Shown: positions 8,096 through 16,045 of the stretch, piece by piece
How the letters are laid out: each line of letters opens with the position of its first letter
Position numbering within the stretch: position 1 is the stretch's first letter
Assembly: GCF_004135975.1 (NCBI RefSeq)
Contig: NZ_CP026538.1
Location: 2,604,001-2,668,000, forward strand
Length of the DNA: 64,000 nt
DNA from: Solidesulfovibrio carbinolicus
GTDB taxonomy: Bacteria; Desulfobacterota; Desulfovibrionia; Desulfovibrionales; Desulfovibrionaceae
Direction of reading: 5' to 3'
Translations under genes and position numbers: made by a program
The notes under the pieces: generated by a model
The model's database searches: none
What the model was told of the DNA's origin: nothing
What the model saw: the letters and a program-made list of their open reading frames with translations, nothing else

Positions 8096-10201
8096 ATGGC
8101 GAAAGCTGCCCAAACACCGGTCCAGTTCAATTACGAACGGTTCACCAAGCAAGGCGACATCATGTTGGCCGCCGGCGTGGTGGTCATTTTGTTCGTCATG
8201 CTGGTCCCTATCCCGCCGGCCTTTATCGACCTCATGCTCACCTTCTCCATCTCCATAAGCCTGGTGGTTCTGGTCACGAGCATGTTCATGGGCTCGCCGC
8301 TGGAATTTTCCATCTACCCGACCCTGCTCCTGGTCACCACCCTGCTGCGCCTGTCCATGAACGTGGCCTCAACCCGCCTCATCCTGCTGCACGGCGACGA
8401 AGGTCCCTCGGCGGCCGGACACGTCATCCAGGCCTTTGGCCAGTTCGTGGTCGGCGGCAACTACGTGGTCGGCTGCGTCATCTTTTTGGTCCTTTTCGCC
8501 ATCAATAAAAAGGTCATCGTGGCCGGCACCACCCGCATCGCCGAGGTGGCCGCCCGGTTCACCCTCGACGCCATGCCCGGCAAGCAGATGGCCATTGAAG
8601 CCGACCTCAACGCTGGCCTTATCAACGAAAAGCAGGCCACCGAACGCCGCGACGCCATCCGCAAGGAGGCCGACTTCTATGGCGCCATGGACGGCGCGGG
8701 CAAGTTCGTCTCCGGAGACGTCACCGCCACCATCATCATTACGGCCATCAACATCTTCGGCGGCTTTTTCATCGGCGTGATGCAAAAGGGCATGAACTGG
8801 AAGGACGCCGCCCAGACCTACACCCTTTTAACCATCGGCGACGGTCTGGTCTCCATCATCCCGTCCATCATCATCTCCACCTCGGCCGGCCTCATCGTCT
8901 CCCGGGCCGCCGCCGAAGCCAAGATGGGCGAAGAATTCATGGCCCAGCTGACCTTCCACCCGCGCGCCCTGCGGCTGGTTTCAGGGATGCTGTTCCTGTT
9001 CGCCATCGTGCCCGGGTTGCCGACCTTCCCCTTCTTGGCCATGGCCGTCCTGCTCTTCGTGGTGGCCCGGCTGTCCGGCCAGCAGCAGGAGATGCTCCAG
9101 GGACAGGCCGCCGAACAGGAGAAAAAGCCGGCCCCGGAACTCGAAACTCCGGAAGAAGTACAGACCCTGCTGCCGCTGGACGCCCTGGAACTCGAAGTCG
9201 GGTACGGGCTCATCCCCCTGGTCGACGAGGAGCAAAACGGCAATCTGCTGGCCCGCATCCGCTCCATCCGCCGCCAGTTCGCCCTGGATATGGGCGTGGT
9301 CATCCCCTCGCTGCACCTGCGCGACAATCTCCAGCTGCGCCCCGGCCAGTACGTGGTGCTCATCAAGGGCAACGAGGTGGCCTCGGCCGAGATCCTCATC
9401 GACCACTACCTGGCCATGGACCCGGGCGACGCCAAGCACCGCATCCAGGGCGTGGAAACACGGGAACCGGCCTTCAACCTGCCGGCCCTGTGGGTGCCCG
9501 AACTCCACAAGGAAGAAGCCATGCTGGCCGGCTACACCGTGGTCGATCCGGCCACGGTCATCGCCACCCATTTGACGGAGGTCTTCAAGCGCCACCTGCA
9601 CGAGTTCCTGGGCCGCCAGGAAGTGCAAACCCTGCTCGAAACCCTGTCCAAGCGCGCGCCGAAAGTCGTGGAAGAACTGGTGCCCGGAGCCATGAACCTT
9701 GGCGGCGTGCAAAAGGTGCTGCAAAACCTCGTACGCGAAGGCGTGTCCATCCGCGACCTGCTGACCGTGGCCGAAACCATGGCCGACTACGCCGGCTCGG
9801 TCAAAGACCCGGACCAGCTCACGGAATACGTCCGCTCCCGCATGGGCCGCACCATCGTGAAGCCCTATCTCACCGGCGAAGGGGCCTTGCCCATCATGAC
9901 GCTGGCCCCCAAGGTCGAAGGCGCGGTGCAGGAAAGCGTGCGCCAGACCGACCACGGGGCCTACCTGGCCATGGAGCCGGGCTTGGCCCAGCGCATCATC
10001 CAGGCCATCCAGAAGGCCATGGACAAGGCCATGCTTGGCGACGGTCAGCCGGTGCTTCTCACCTCGCCCCTGGTGCGGCCGCATCTGGCCCAGCTGCTGT
10101 CCCGCTTCATCCCCAATCTGCCGGTCATCTCCCAGGCCGAGATTCCGGCCGAGATCAAGCTGCAATCCATTGCCAACATAGGACTGACCAATGCGGGTTA
10201 A
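8096..10201 (+). CDS. flhA: Flagellar export gate protein FlhA
   Basis: 701 aa. The N-terminal half has about eight transmembrane helices with the FHIPEP-family segments (RLSMNVASTRLIL, FVVGGNYVVGCVIF, GAMDGAGKFVSGD). The C-terminal half is the cytoplasmic substrate-docking ring, with PALWVPELHKEEA in the linker region. FlhA forms the nonameric export gate of the flagellar type III system. Its stop codon overlaps the flhF start by 11 bases, indicating coupled expression. Confidence 0.95.
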   Translation: MAKAAQTPVQFNYERFTKQGDIMLAAGVVVILFVMLVPIPPAFIDLMLTFSISISLVVLVTSMFMGSPLEFSIYPTLLLVTTLLRLSMNVASTRLILLHGDEGPSAAGHVIQAFGQFVVGGNYVVGCVIFLVLFAINKKVIVAGTTRIAEVAARFTLDAMPGKQMAIEADLNAGLINEKQATERRDAIRKEADFYGAMDGAGKFVSGDVTATIIITAINIFGGFFIGVMQKGMNWKDAAQTYTLLTIGDGLVSIIPSIIISTSAGLIVSRAAAEAKMGEEFMAQLTFHPRALRLVSGMLFLFAIVPGLPTFPFLAMAVLLFVVARLSGQQQEMLQGQAAEQEKKPAPELETPEEVQTLLPLDALELEVGYGLIPLVDEEQNGNLLARIRSIRRQFALDMGVVIPSLHLRDNLQLRPGQYVVLIKGNEVASAEILIDHYLAMDPGDAKHRIQGVETREPAFNLPALWVPELHKEEAMLAGYTVVDPATVIATHLTEVFKRHLHEFLGRQEVQTLLETLSKRAPKVVEELVPGAMNLGGVQKVLQNLVREGVSIRDLLTVAETMADYAGSVKDPDQLTEYVRSRMGRTIVKPYLTGEGALPIMTLAPKVEGAVQESVRQTDHGAYLAMEPGLAQRIIQAIQKAMDKAMLGDGQPVLLTSPLVRPHLAQLLSRFIPNLPVISQAEIPAEIKLQSIANIGLTNAG

Positions 10202-11363
10202 GACCTTTCGCGGCGAAAACATGGCGGCCGCCCTCGCCATGATCCGCCAGGAACTCGGCAAGGACGCCGTGATCCTTGGCACCCAGAGCGTACGCGAGGA
10301 CGGCAAGTCCCTGTGCGAGGTCATGGCCGCCCTGGAATATCCGGACAAGGAAACGCCGCCGCGCAAGGCTCCGGCCGTGCCGGCCAAAGCTGCCGCGCCC
10401 AAGGGACGTCCCGGCAACGGCGTCGCCCCCAAGCCCGGCGCCAAGGCCGCGTTCAAAACCGCAGCCGCCACCATGCCGACCTCCCCGCAGCCGGCCGACT
10501 GGAACCGGGAATGGACTGAGATCAAGGGCCACCTGCTGGCGCTTATGCGCCCCCGCCTGGACCTGTCCTCCCTGACCCCGCGCCAGCGCCTGGCCCTGGA
10601 ATACCTGGAGCGCGAAGGCGTGGACGAAGCCACCATTTTGGCGCTGTACCGCTCCATCGTGGAACGCGGCGAAGACGCCGTTATTCCGGCCCTGTCGCGC
10701 CTGGTCGCCGTCAAACCGCTGACGCCGGCGCTGTGGCCGGCCACCGCCCATATGTTCATTGGCCCAAGCGGCGTGGGCAAGACCACCATCCTGCTGCGTC
10801 TGGCCCTGGACGCCAAACGGCGGGCCAAGGACGGCCCGGTGACCGTGGTCAACGCCGACGCCGGACGCGGCAAGGGCCGGCTGATGCTGCGCCACTACGC
10901 CGAGCTGTCCGGCCTGACCTACGCCGAAGCCGACGGCCCGGAAGCCTTTGGCCGGTTCCTGGACGGCGCGGCCAAGGGCGAGGCGGTCTTTATCGACACG
11001 CCAAGCCTCACTCACGGCGGCGGCCCCGAAACCTGGCTGGCCCAGTGGGGTCTGGCCGGACGCGACCAGCTGGCCGCCCATCTGGTGCTGTCTCCCACCT
11101 ATTCCAGCGCCCAGTCCGAGCACTATCTTCGCCTGGCGCGCTGCGAGCATCTTGCCAGCATCATCTGGACGAAGCTCGACGAAGCCTGTAACTACGGAAG
11201 CCTTGTCAATATGGCCCACGCCTCCGGCCTGCCGGTCTCGGCCCTGACCTATGGGCCGGAACTGACCAGCGGCATGGCGGCGGCCTCGGGCAAGGCGCTC
11301 TGGAAACTGCTGTTCAAACGCCAGCTGCCCGGCCAATACCCGGACGCCGACGCCGCAGCCTGA
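10191..11363 (+). CDS. flhF: Flagellar biosynthesis SRP-type GTPase FlhF (divergent G motifs)
   Basis: 390 aa. The N-terminus MRVKTFRGENMAAALAMIRQ is typical of FlhF, followed by an Ala/Pro-rich linker and an SRP-type GTPase domain. The P-loop GPSGVGKTT and the TKLDEACNYGSLVN segment are conserved. The usual DTAGR switch is replaced by FIDTPSLTHGG, and the normal ADTFR segment reads NADAGRGKGRLML. FlhF sets the position and number of polar flagella with FlhG, encoded next. The altered G motifs may change nucleotide hydrolysis; the identity is secure from context and N-terminus. Confidence 0.9.
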   Translation: MRVKTFRGENMAAALAMIRQELGKDAVILGTQSVREDGKSLCEVMAALEYPDKETPPRKAPAVPAKAAAPKGRPGNGVAPKPGAKAAFKTAAATMPTSPQPADWNREWTEIKGHLLALMRPRLDLSSLTPRQRLALEYLEREGVDEATILALYRSIVERGEDAVIPALSRLVAVKPLTPALWPATAHMFIGPSGVGKTTILLRLALDAKRRAKDGPVTVVNADAGRGKGRLMLRHYAELSGLTYAEADGPEAFGRFLDGAAKGEAVFIDTPSLTHGGGPETWLAQWGLAGRDQLAAHLVLSPTYSSAQSEHYLRLARCEHLASIIWTKLDEACNYGSLVNMAHASGLPVSALTYGPELTSGMAAASGKALWKLLFKRQLPGQYPDADAAA

Positions 11364-11372
11364 GGACGACCC

Positions 11373-12239
11373 ATGTCTGACCGCATATCCTCCGCCCGCC
11401 CGCCCGCCGGCCCCGGCCCGGAACTGCCCCTTGTCCTATCCGTGACCTCGGGCAAGGGCGGCGTGGGCAAAACCAACCTGTCCGTCAATCTGGCCTACTG
11501 TCTGTCCAAGATGGGCCGCAAGGTGGTGCTGCTCGACGCCGATCTGGGGCTGGCCAACGTGGACATTCTTTTGGGGCTGGCCCCCAAGATGAACCTGTTC
11601 CACCTTTTCCACGAAGGCGTGGAACTGCGCCAAGTGCTTGTGGAGACGCCCTTTGGCTTTTCCATCCTGCCGGCGTCCTCGGGGGTAAGCGACATGCTGG
11701 CCCTGTCCACCGGGCAAAAGCTCGACCTGCTGGAGGCCATGGACTACCTTGAAGGCAAGATCAATTATTTGATTGTGGACACGGGCGCGGGAATCAATGA
11801 TAATGTCATATATTTCAATCTGGCCGCCCGCGAGCGTCTGCTGGTGCTGACCACCGAGCCGACCTCGCTGACCGACGCTTACGCCCTTATCAAGGTCATG
11901 CACTTAAACCACGACGTGCACCGCTTCCGGGTCGTGGTGAACATGGCCCCGAGCGTCAAGGCGGCCAAGGCGGTTTTTGCCAAGCTCTACGCCGCCTGCG
12001 ACCATTTTCTTTCGGGCATCTCCCTGGACTTCACGGGGTATGTGCCCGTCGATGCGGCCGTCAAAAACGCGGTCATCCGGCAAAAACCATTTTGCCACTT
12101 GACCCCGGACTCGCCGGCCGCCAAAAAGGTTATGGATCTGGCTCATGTGATCGACTCCTGGGAAGTGGATGCCAAGCTCGATGGAAACATCAAATTCTTC
12201 TGGAAAAAGCTCCTCTTCCAGGAACAGCCCCTGGCTTAA
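11373..12239 (+). CDS. flhG: Flagellar number regulator FlhG (MinD/ParA-type ATPase)
   Basis: 288 aa. The deviant Walker A motif SGKGGVGKTNLSVNLA, the LLDADLGLANVDILLG motif and VDTGAGINDNVIYF are classic for FlhG/FleN. The protein antagonises FlhF and restrains flagellar number at the pole. It lies 9 bases after flhF with a GAGGACG ribosome site and overlaps the start of fliA by about 71 bases in another frame. An amphipathic C-terminal tail (FFWKKLLFQEQ) could serve as the membrane-targeting sequence. Confidence 0.92.
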   Translation: MSDRISSARPPAGPGPELPLVLSVTSGKGGVGKTNLSVNLAYCLSKMGRKVVLLDADLGLANVDILLGLAPKMNLFHLFHEGVELRQVLVETPFGFSILPASSGVSDMLALSTGQKLDLLEAMDYLEGKINYLIVDTGAGINDNVIYFNLAARERLLVLTTEPTSLTDAYALIKVMHLNHDVHRFRVVVNMAPSVKAAKAVFAKLYAACDHFLSGISLDFTGYVPVDAAVKNAVIRQKPFCHLTPDSPAAKKVMDLAHVIDSWEVDAKLDGNIKFFWKKLLFQEQPLA

Positions 12240-12975
12240 GCTCGAGTCCGGGGCGTTTCGATGGGATGATTTTGATGCGCGCGATCGGCAGGAGATCGTG
12301 CGCCATTACTCGCCCAAGATCAAAATCGTGGCCAGCCGCCTGCGGGCCAAGCTGCCGCCGTCGGTGGAGCTCAACGAACTCATCAGCGCCGGGGCCATGG
12401 GCCTGCTGGAAGCGCTGGGCCGGTTTCGGCCCGAACTCGGCATCAAGTTCGAGACCTATGCCGAGTCGCGCATCAAAGGGGCCATGCTCGACGATCTGCG
12501 GCGCATGGACTGGTTCTCAAGGGGCCAGCGCCAGCGGGTGCGCACCCTGGAAGAAGCCAGCCGGCGCATCGAAAACGATTCCGGCGGGCCGGCCAGCCTG
12601 GAACAACTAGCCGAGGCCACGGGGCTGACCGAGCGCGAAGTGTCCATGGGCCTGGAAGCGCTGCAAAACCAGCTGTGCCTGAGCCTTGACGCCATCACCG
12701 AGAACATCTCCTCATACCAGAAGAACCAGCTTGAAAACGAACCGTATAAATCGGCGGAATTCAAGGAACTCGTCGACAAGCTTGCATCGCTCATCGATGA
12801 TTTGACTCCCCGGGAAAAGCTGGTATTATCACTCTATTACGGTGAGGAATTGAACATGCGGGAGACTTCGGAAGTCATGGGCATCACCGAAGGCCGCGTC
12901 TCCCAGCTGCATTCCCAGGCCCTGGCCCGACTGCGGCAGAAGTTCAAGTCCCAGTACAACATTGAGCAGCATTGA
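12169..12975 (+). CDS. fliA: RNA polymerase sigma-28 factor FliA
   Basis: 268 aa. It contains sigma-70 regions 2 (SVELNELISAGAMGLLEALG, FETYAESRIKGAMLDDLR), 3 (EQLAEATGLTEREVSMGL) and 4 (LTPREKLVLSLYYGEELNMRE, then GRVSQLHSQALARLR). FliA directs transcription of late flagellar and chemotaxis genes. The start at 12169 (alternative 12181) lies inside flhG; a later start would remove the family N-terminus that precedes the HYSPKIK segment. A matching sigma-28 promoter is present in this window at 22845-22871. Confidence 0.93.
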   Translation: MPSSMETSNSSGKSSSSRNSPWLKLESGAFRWDDFDARDRQEIVRHYSPKIKIVASRLRAKLPPSVELNELISAGAMGLLEALGRFRPELGIKFETYAESRIKGAMLDDLRRMDWFSRGQRQRVRTLEEASRRIENDSGGPASLEQLAEATGLTEREVSMGLEALQNQLCLSLDAITENISSYQKNQLENEPYKSAEFKELVDKLASLIDDLTPREKLVLSLYYGEELNMRETSEVMGITEGRVSQLHSQALARLRQKFKSQYNIEQH

Positions 12976-13080
12976 CGACACCCTGGGCACGCCGAGGCGG
13001 CCGCGTCCAACCGGCCAAGGGCCGGAGCAAGCGGATGCTCCAAGGCGACGAGTGAAGCGAGCGAGACAAGGAGACGAGCC

Positions 13081-13464
13081 ATGGCCGCCAATAAGGAAAT
13101 GCGCATTCTGGTCGTAGACGACTTCTCCACCATGCGCCGAATCATCAAAAACATCCTGCGCCAGTTGGGCTTCAACAACATCCTGGAGGCCGACGACGGC
13201 AGCACGGCCTGGGAAACGCTCAACAAGGACAAGATCGACTTCATCATCTCCGACTGGAACATGCCCAAGATGCCCGGCATCGAACTGTTGCGCAAGGTGC
13301 GGGGCAGCGAAGAGTTCGCCAACCTCCCCTTCCTCATGGTCACGGCCGAAGCCCAGCAGGAGAACATCATCGAGGCTGTCCAGGCCAAGGTGTCCAACTA
13401 CATCGTCAAGCCCTTCACCGCCGAGACCCTCGGCCAGAAGATCGACAAGATATTCGACAAATAG
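13081..13464 (+). CDS. cheY: Chemotaxis response regulator CheY
   Basis: 127 aa, a single receiver domain. The acidic pair is in LVVDDFSTMRR, the phospho-acceptor Asp in IISDWNMPKMPG, the switch Thr in FLMVTAEAQQEN, and the conserved Lys in NYIVKPFTAETL. These match canonical CheY, which binds the flagellar switch protein FliM when phosphorylated. An AAGGAG ribosome site lies 10 bases upstream. The gene sits 105 bases after fliA and upstream of fliL. Confidence 0.95.
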   Translation: MAANKEMRILVVDDFSTMRRIIKNILRQLGFNNILEADDGSTAWETLNKDKIDFIISDWNMPKMPGIELLRKVRGSEEFANLPFLMVTAEAQQENIIEAVQAKVSNYIVKPFTAETLGQKIDKIFDK

Positions 13465-13481
13465 CCTTTCCGGCCATCAGG

Positions 13482-13510
13482 GCGGCCGTTTGCTCCGGGC
13501 AGACGGCCGC
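13482..13510 (+). other. GC-rich inverted repeat downstream of cheY
   Basis: Two 12-base arms, GCGGCCGTTTGC and GCAGACGGCCGC, face each other across a 5-base loop, with one G-U type mismatch. There is no downstream T-run, so it does not qualify as a standard intrinsic terminator. It may stabilise the upstream mRNA end or attenuate read-through into fliL. Confidence 0.4.
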
Positions 13511-13614
13511 CGCCACGCCTGCTCCCCGGCGTGCCGCCCGCGCCCGTGCCCGTCAGGGCCGTGACGACGCCATGCGGCGTCCCCTTCCCGCCGTTCGGTT
13601 GACGAGGCCCGACC

Positions 13615-14319
13615 ATGGTTGACGACGACAGCCTCGACGCGCCCATAAAAGCCAAACTGGACGACTCGGAACTCTCCGACGATCTCCCCAAGGCGTTGCA
13701 AAAGGTCGATCTCGACCTTGACGACGCCCCATTCCTCGAAGACGAACCCGAAGAGACGCCGCCGCCCGCCGAAGAAGCCGGTCCGGGCGATGCCGCAGTC
13801 TCGGAAGAGCCGTCCAAACCCAAAAGCAAGAAAAAACTCTTTATCCTTATCGGGCTTATTGTGTTGCTCCTGGGCGGCGGCGCGGCGGCCTATTTCCTGT
13901 TGCTCAAAAAACCGGCCGCGCCGCCTCCCCCGCCGCCTGTGGAAGCGCCCCACGAGGAAGAACTGCCCCCACCGCCTCCGCCGCCCCCGCCGCCGGAACC
14001 GCCCGCGCCCAAGCCGGAAATCGTCCTGACCATGGACCCTTTCCTGGTCGAACTGCCGGACAAGGCCGGCCGCAGCCGTTTTCTGTCCATCCGTTTCTCG
14101 GCGGCCACCACCGAACACGCCGCCGAGCTCGAATTCAAGCGCAACCGCATTGTGGTGCGCGACGCCGTGTATTATTATCTCAAAAACAAGAGCCTGGAGT
14201 TCTTGACGGACAAGAACAGCACCGAGGCCCTCAAAAAGGACGTGCTGTCGGTCATCAACCAGTTCATCGGCCCCCAAGCCCTGGATAACCTGATTATCGA
14301 GGACTATCTGGTGAAATGA
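13615..14319 (+). CDS. fliL: Flagellar basal body-associated protein FliL
   Basis: 234 aa. An acidic cytoplasmic N-terminus (about 65 residues) precedes one transmembrane helix (LFILIGLIVLLLGGGAAAYF, about 82-101). Next comes a proline-rich periplasmic stretch including ten consecutive prolines at about residues 121-130. The conserved FliL domain follows, with MDPFLVELPD, RFLSIRFSA and a C-terminal FIGPQALDNLIIEDYLVK. FliL associates with the stators and influences motor torque. The proline-rich spacer is longer than in enteric FliL. Confidence 0.9.
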   Translation: MVDDDSLDAPIKAKLDDSELSDDLPKALQKVDLDLDDAPFLEDEPEETPPPAEEAGPGDAAVSEEPSKPKSKKKLFILIGLIVLLLGGGAAAYFLLLKKPAAPPPPPPVEAPHEEELPPPPPPPPPPEPPAPKPEIVLTMDPFLVELPDKAGRSRFLSIRFSAATTEHAAELEFKRNRIVVRDAVYYYLKNKSLEFLTDKNSTEALKKDVLSVINQFIGPQALDNLIIEDYLVK

Positions 14320-14320
14320 G

Positions 14321-14641
14321 ATGCCCATCGATCTGACCAACGTCATTCAAGCCATGCCCTATGTGCAAAACGTGGCCCACGCCGAACTGGTGAGCCCCGA
14401 GGCCCAGCTCGCGGCTTCCCAGGCCCTGACTCAGCAAGCCCTGGCCGAGCAGAGCAAGCAGACCCAGCGCATTGAGAAGCAGGACGAAATGGATTCCGTG
14501 CGCGACGAGGATAAGCGGCGGGGGGCCGGCCAGCCGCGCCAGCGCCGGGCCAAGGCGGCCCAGCCCGAGCCGGACGAGAAAGCGACCCAGGCCAGCAACC
14601 CCACGCCCTTTGCCGGCCACATCATCAATATGAAGGTGTAA
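14321..14641 (+). CDS. Conserved hypothetical small protein in flagellar cluster
   Basis: 106 aa. The ATG begins one base after the fliL stop codon, so it is very likely translated with fliL. The N-terminal half is predicted helical and rich in Gln and Ala (QLAASQALTQQALAEQSKQ); the middle is strongly charged (DSVRDEDKRRGAGQPRQRR); the end is GHIINMKV. No signal peptide, membrane segment or catalytic motif is visible. I do not recognise a characterised family. Context suggests a flagellum-related role, but this is inference. Confidence 0.7.
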   Translation: MPIDLTNVIQAMPYVQNVAHAELVSPEAQLAASQALTQQALAEQSKQTQRIEKQDEMDSVRDEDKRRGAGQPRQRRAKAAQPEPDEKATQASNPTPFAGHIINMKV

Positions 14642-14796
14642 GGCGCGCCTAGGGGCGATGCCTGGTCACGACATGGCGTACTGGTCCCGGGCGCCGGCCG
14701 ACAGGCTGACCGGCCAGCGTGAGGCCGACGCCCCAACCGGACAACCCACTGCGAGAAAGTCTTTTTCCTAACGTTTTGCCCCGGACCCCACCACCC

Positions 14797-15213
14797 ATGA
14801 ACGGCTTTTCCACCCTGGTCATCTTTCTCACGGTCAGCGAACTGGCCTTGCTGCTTTTAGTCGTGCTCTTTTTCTCGCGCCTGCGCCGGTCCGAAGAGTT
14901 GCTGGCCCGGCTGCAAAAAAACCAGGACGCGCTGCTCAAAAAGCTCGACTTCAACGCCAAGCTCGAACAGGAGCTGGTGGGGAGTTTCCAGCGGCGGCAA
15001 GCCGAGCTGACCGATCTGGACCAGAAGCTGGAAGAGCGCAGCCGACAGCTGGAAAAGCTCGTGCGCAAGGCCGAGGAATTCACCCGCTCCCCGGATTTCC
15101 TGCGCCAAGTCATCGTCAACGGCGCGCGCCGGGGCCAGTCGCCCCAGGCCCTGGCCAAGGCCACGGGGCTGTCGCTGGATGAAGTGGAATTGATTTTGAC
15201 GCGCCAGGGCTAG
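14797..15213 (+). CDS. Membrane-anchored coiled-coil protein with C-terminal HTH-like tail
   Basis: 138 aa. One N-terminal transmembrane helix (LVIFLTVSELALLLLVVLFF, residues 6-25) is followed by a long coiled coil (about 27-95). A short C-terminal segment (RGQSPQALAKATGLSLDEVELILTRQ) resembles a small helix-turn-helix. Such proteins occur next to flagellar genes in delta-proteobacteria without known function. The start at 14797 puts the TM helix at the N-terminus; an upstream in-frame ATG at 14719 would add an unlikely proline-rich leader. The stop overlaps the convergent lolA stop by 4 bases. Confidence 0.7.
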   Translation: MNGFSTLVIFLTVSELALLLLVVLFFSRLRRSEELLARLQKNQDALLKKLDFNAKLEQELVGSFQRRQAELTDLDQKLEERSRQLEKLVRKAEEFTRSPDFLRQVIVNGARRGQSPQALAKATGLSLDEVELILTRQG

Positions 15214-15890
15214 GGCTTTAACTCCCGCCCCTTGAGCGGCGCGTTGTCATGCACCTTGGCGTCCTTGGGCGGGGTGAAGGCGAACAGGCTGTCCGACAAT
15301 TTGGGATCAGCCACGATCCTGTCCAGCTTCAAATCGTTGGTGTTGGCGTAGAAATCCTGAATATAGATCCGCACGATCATGTCGGTGGTGGTGTCCACCC
15401 AGACCTTGGCCATGACCAGCCCGGGCTCGGGTTCGCGGGGGACAAGCAGCAGCGCCGCCTCATTGGGGCCGGCTTCGTCCTTGGCCGCCGAGACCACGAA
15501 ATCCTCGGTCAGATTGGCCTTGCCGGTCAGAAACCGCAGCATGGTCTTGGAGTTGATGATCTCCTCCACGGCGTAGCGGTAGGCTTCCTTGTCTTCCTCG
15601 AAATAGTCCCACACGGCGTCCTTGCCGACAATGAGCAACTCCTTTTCGGGCTTCACCGTCTCCCAGCGCACCAGCGTCGGCTTTTTAAAGACAAAAGACC
15701 CCGAGCGTTGCTCGGTTTCGCCGCTGGCCGCATTGCGGATGGCCTGGCTGAACTCGGCGGAAAAGGCGGTCAGGGCCGCGTATTTCTTCTGGATACGCCC
15801 GGCCAGCTGGGCCGGGTCGGCGGTCTGGGCGGCCTGGGCCGTCTGGGCCAGGCCCAGGATCAAGGTGAGGATAAGGAGAATATGCCGCAT
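15210..15890 (-). CDS. lolA: Outer-membrane lipoprotein carrier protein LolA
   Basis: 226 aa. The signal peptide MRHILLILTLILGLAQTAQA has a likely cleavage after AQA. The mature part has the LolA pattern KYAALTAFSAEFSQ, GSFVFKKPTLVRWE and ELLIVGKDAVWDYFEE. LolA ferries lipoproteins across the periplasm from LolCDE to LolB. The frame extends upstream to 16304, but the signal peptide fixes the start at 15890. It lies downstream of ftsK on the same strand. Confidence 0.88.
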   Translation of the reverse strand: MRHILLILTLILGLAQTAQAAQTADPAQLAGRIQKKYAALTAFSAEFSQAIRNAASGETEQRSGSFVFKKPTLVRWETVKPEKELLIVGKDAVWDYFEEDKEAYRYAVEEIINSKTMLRFLTGKANLTEDFVVSAAKDEAGPNEAALLLVPREPEPGLVMAKVWVDTTTDMIVRIYIQDFYANTNDLKLDRIVADPKLSDSLFAFTPPKDAKVHDNAPLKGRELKP

Positions 15891-16045
15891 GGCGTTGCTC
15901 GCTTTGCCGCCCGGACGGGCCTTGGCGGCGGATGCCGGCGCGTGAAACGGTCTTTTACCGCGTCTGACGGACCGGGCGTGGAACAGGTTGGACGTGGGGA
16001 ACGCTGCCTGGCGGCCCGCCGGCGCACGGCCGACGGGAGCGCCTG

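Noticed and set aside
8981-10873. Long minus-strand open frame (630 codons) opposite flhA/flhF
   Set aside because: High-GC codon bias opens antisense frames; the product is Arg/Ser/Gly/His-rich low-complexity, and the plus strand encodes clear FlhA and FlhF.
14658-14771. 37-codon open frame in the gap after the flagellar hypothetical gene
   Set aside because: Has an ATG and a weak GGGG-type site, but composition is indistinguishable from random GC-rich sequence and no motif supports it.
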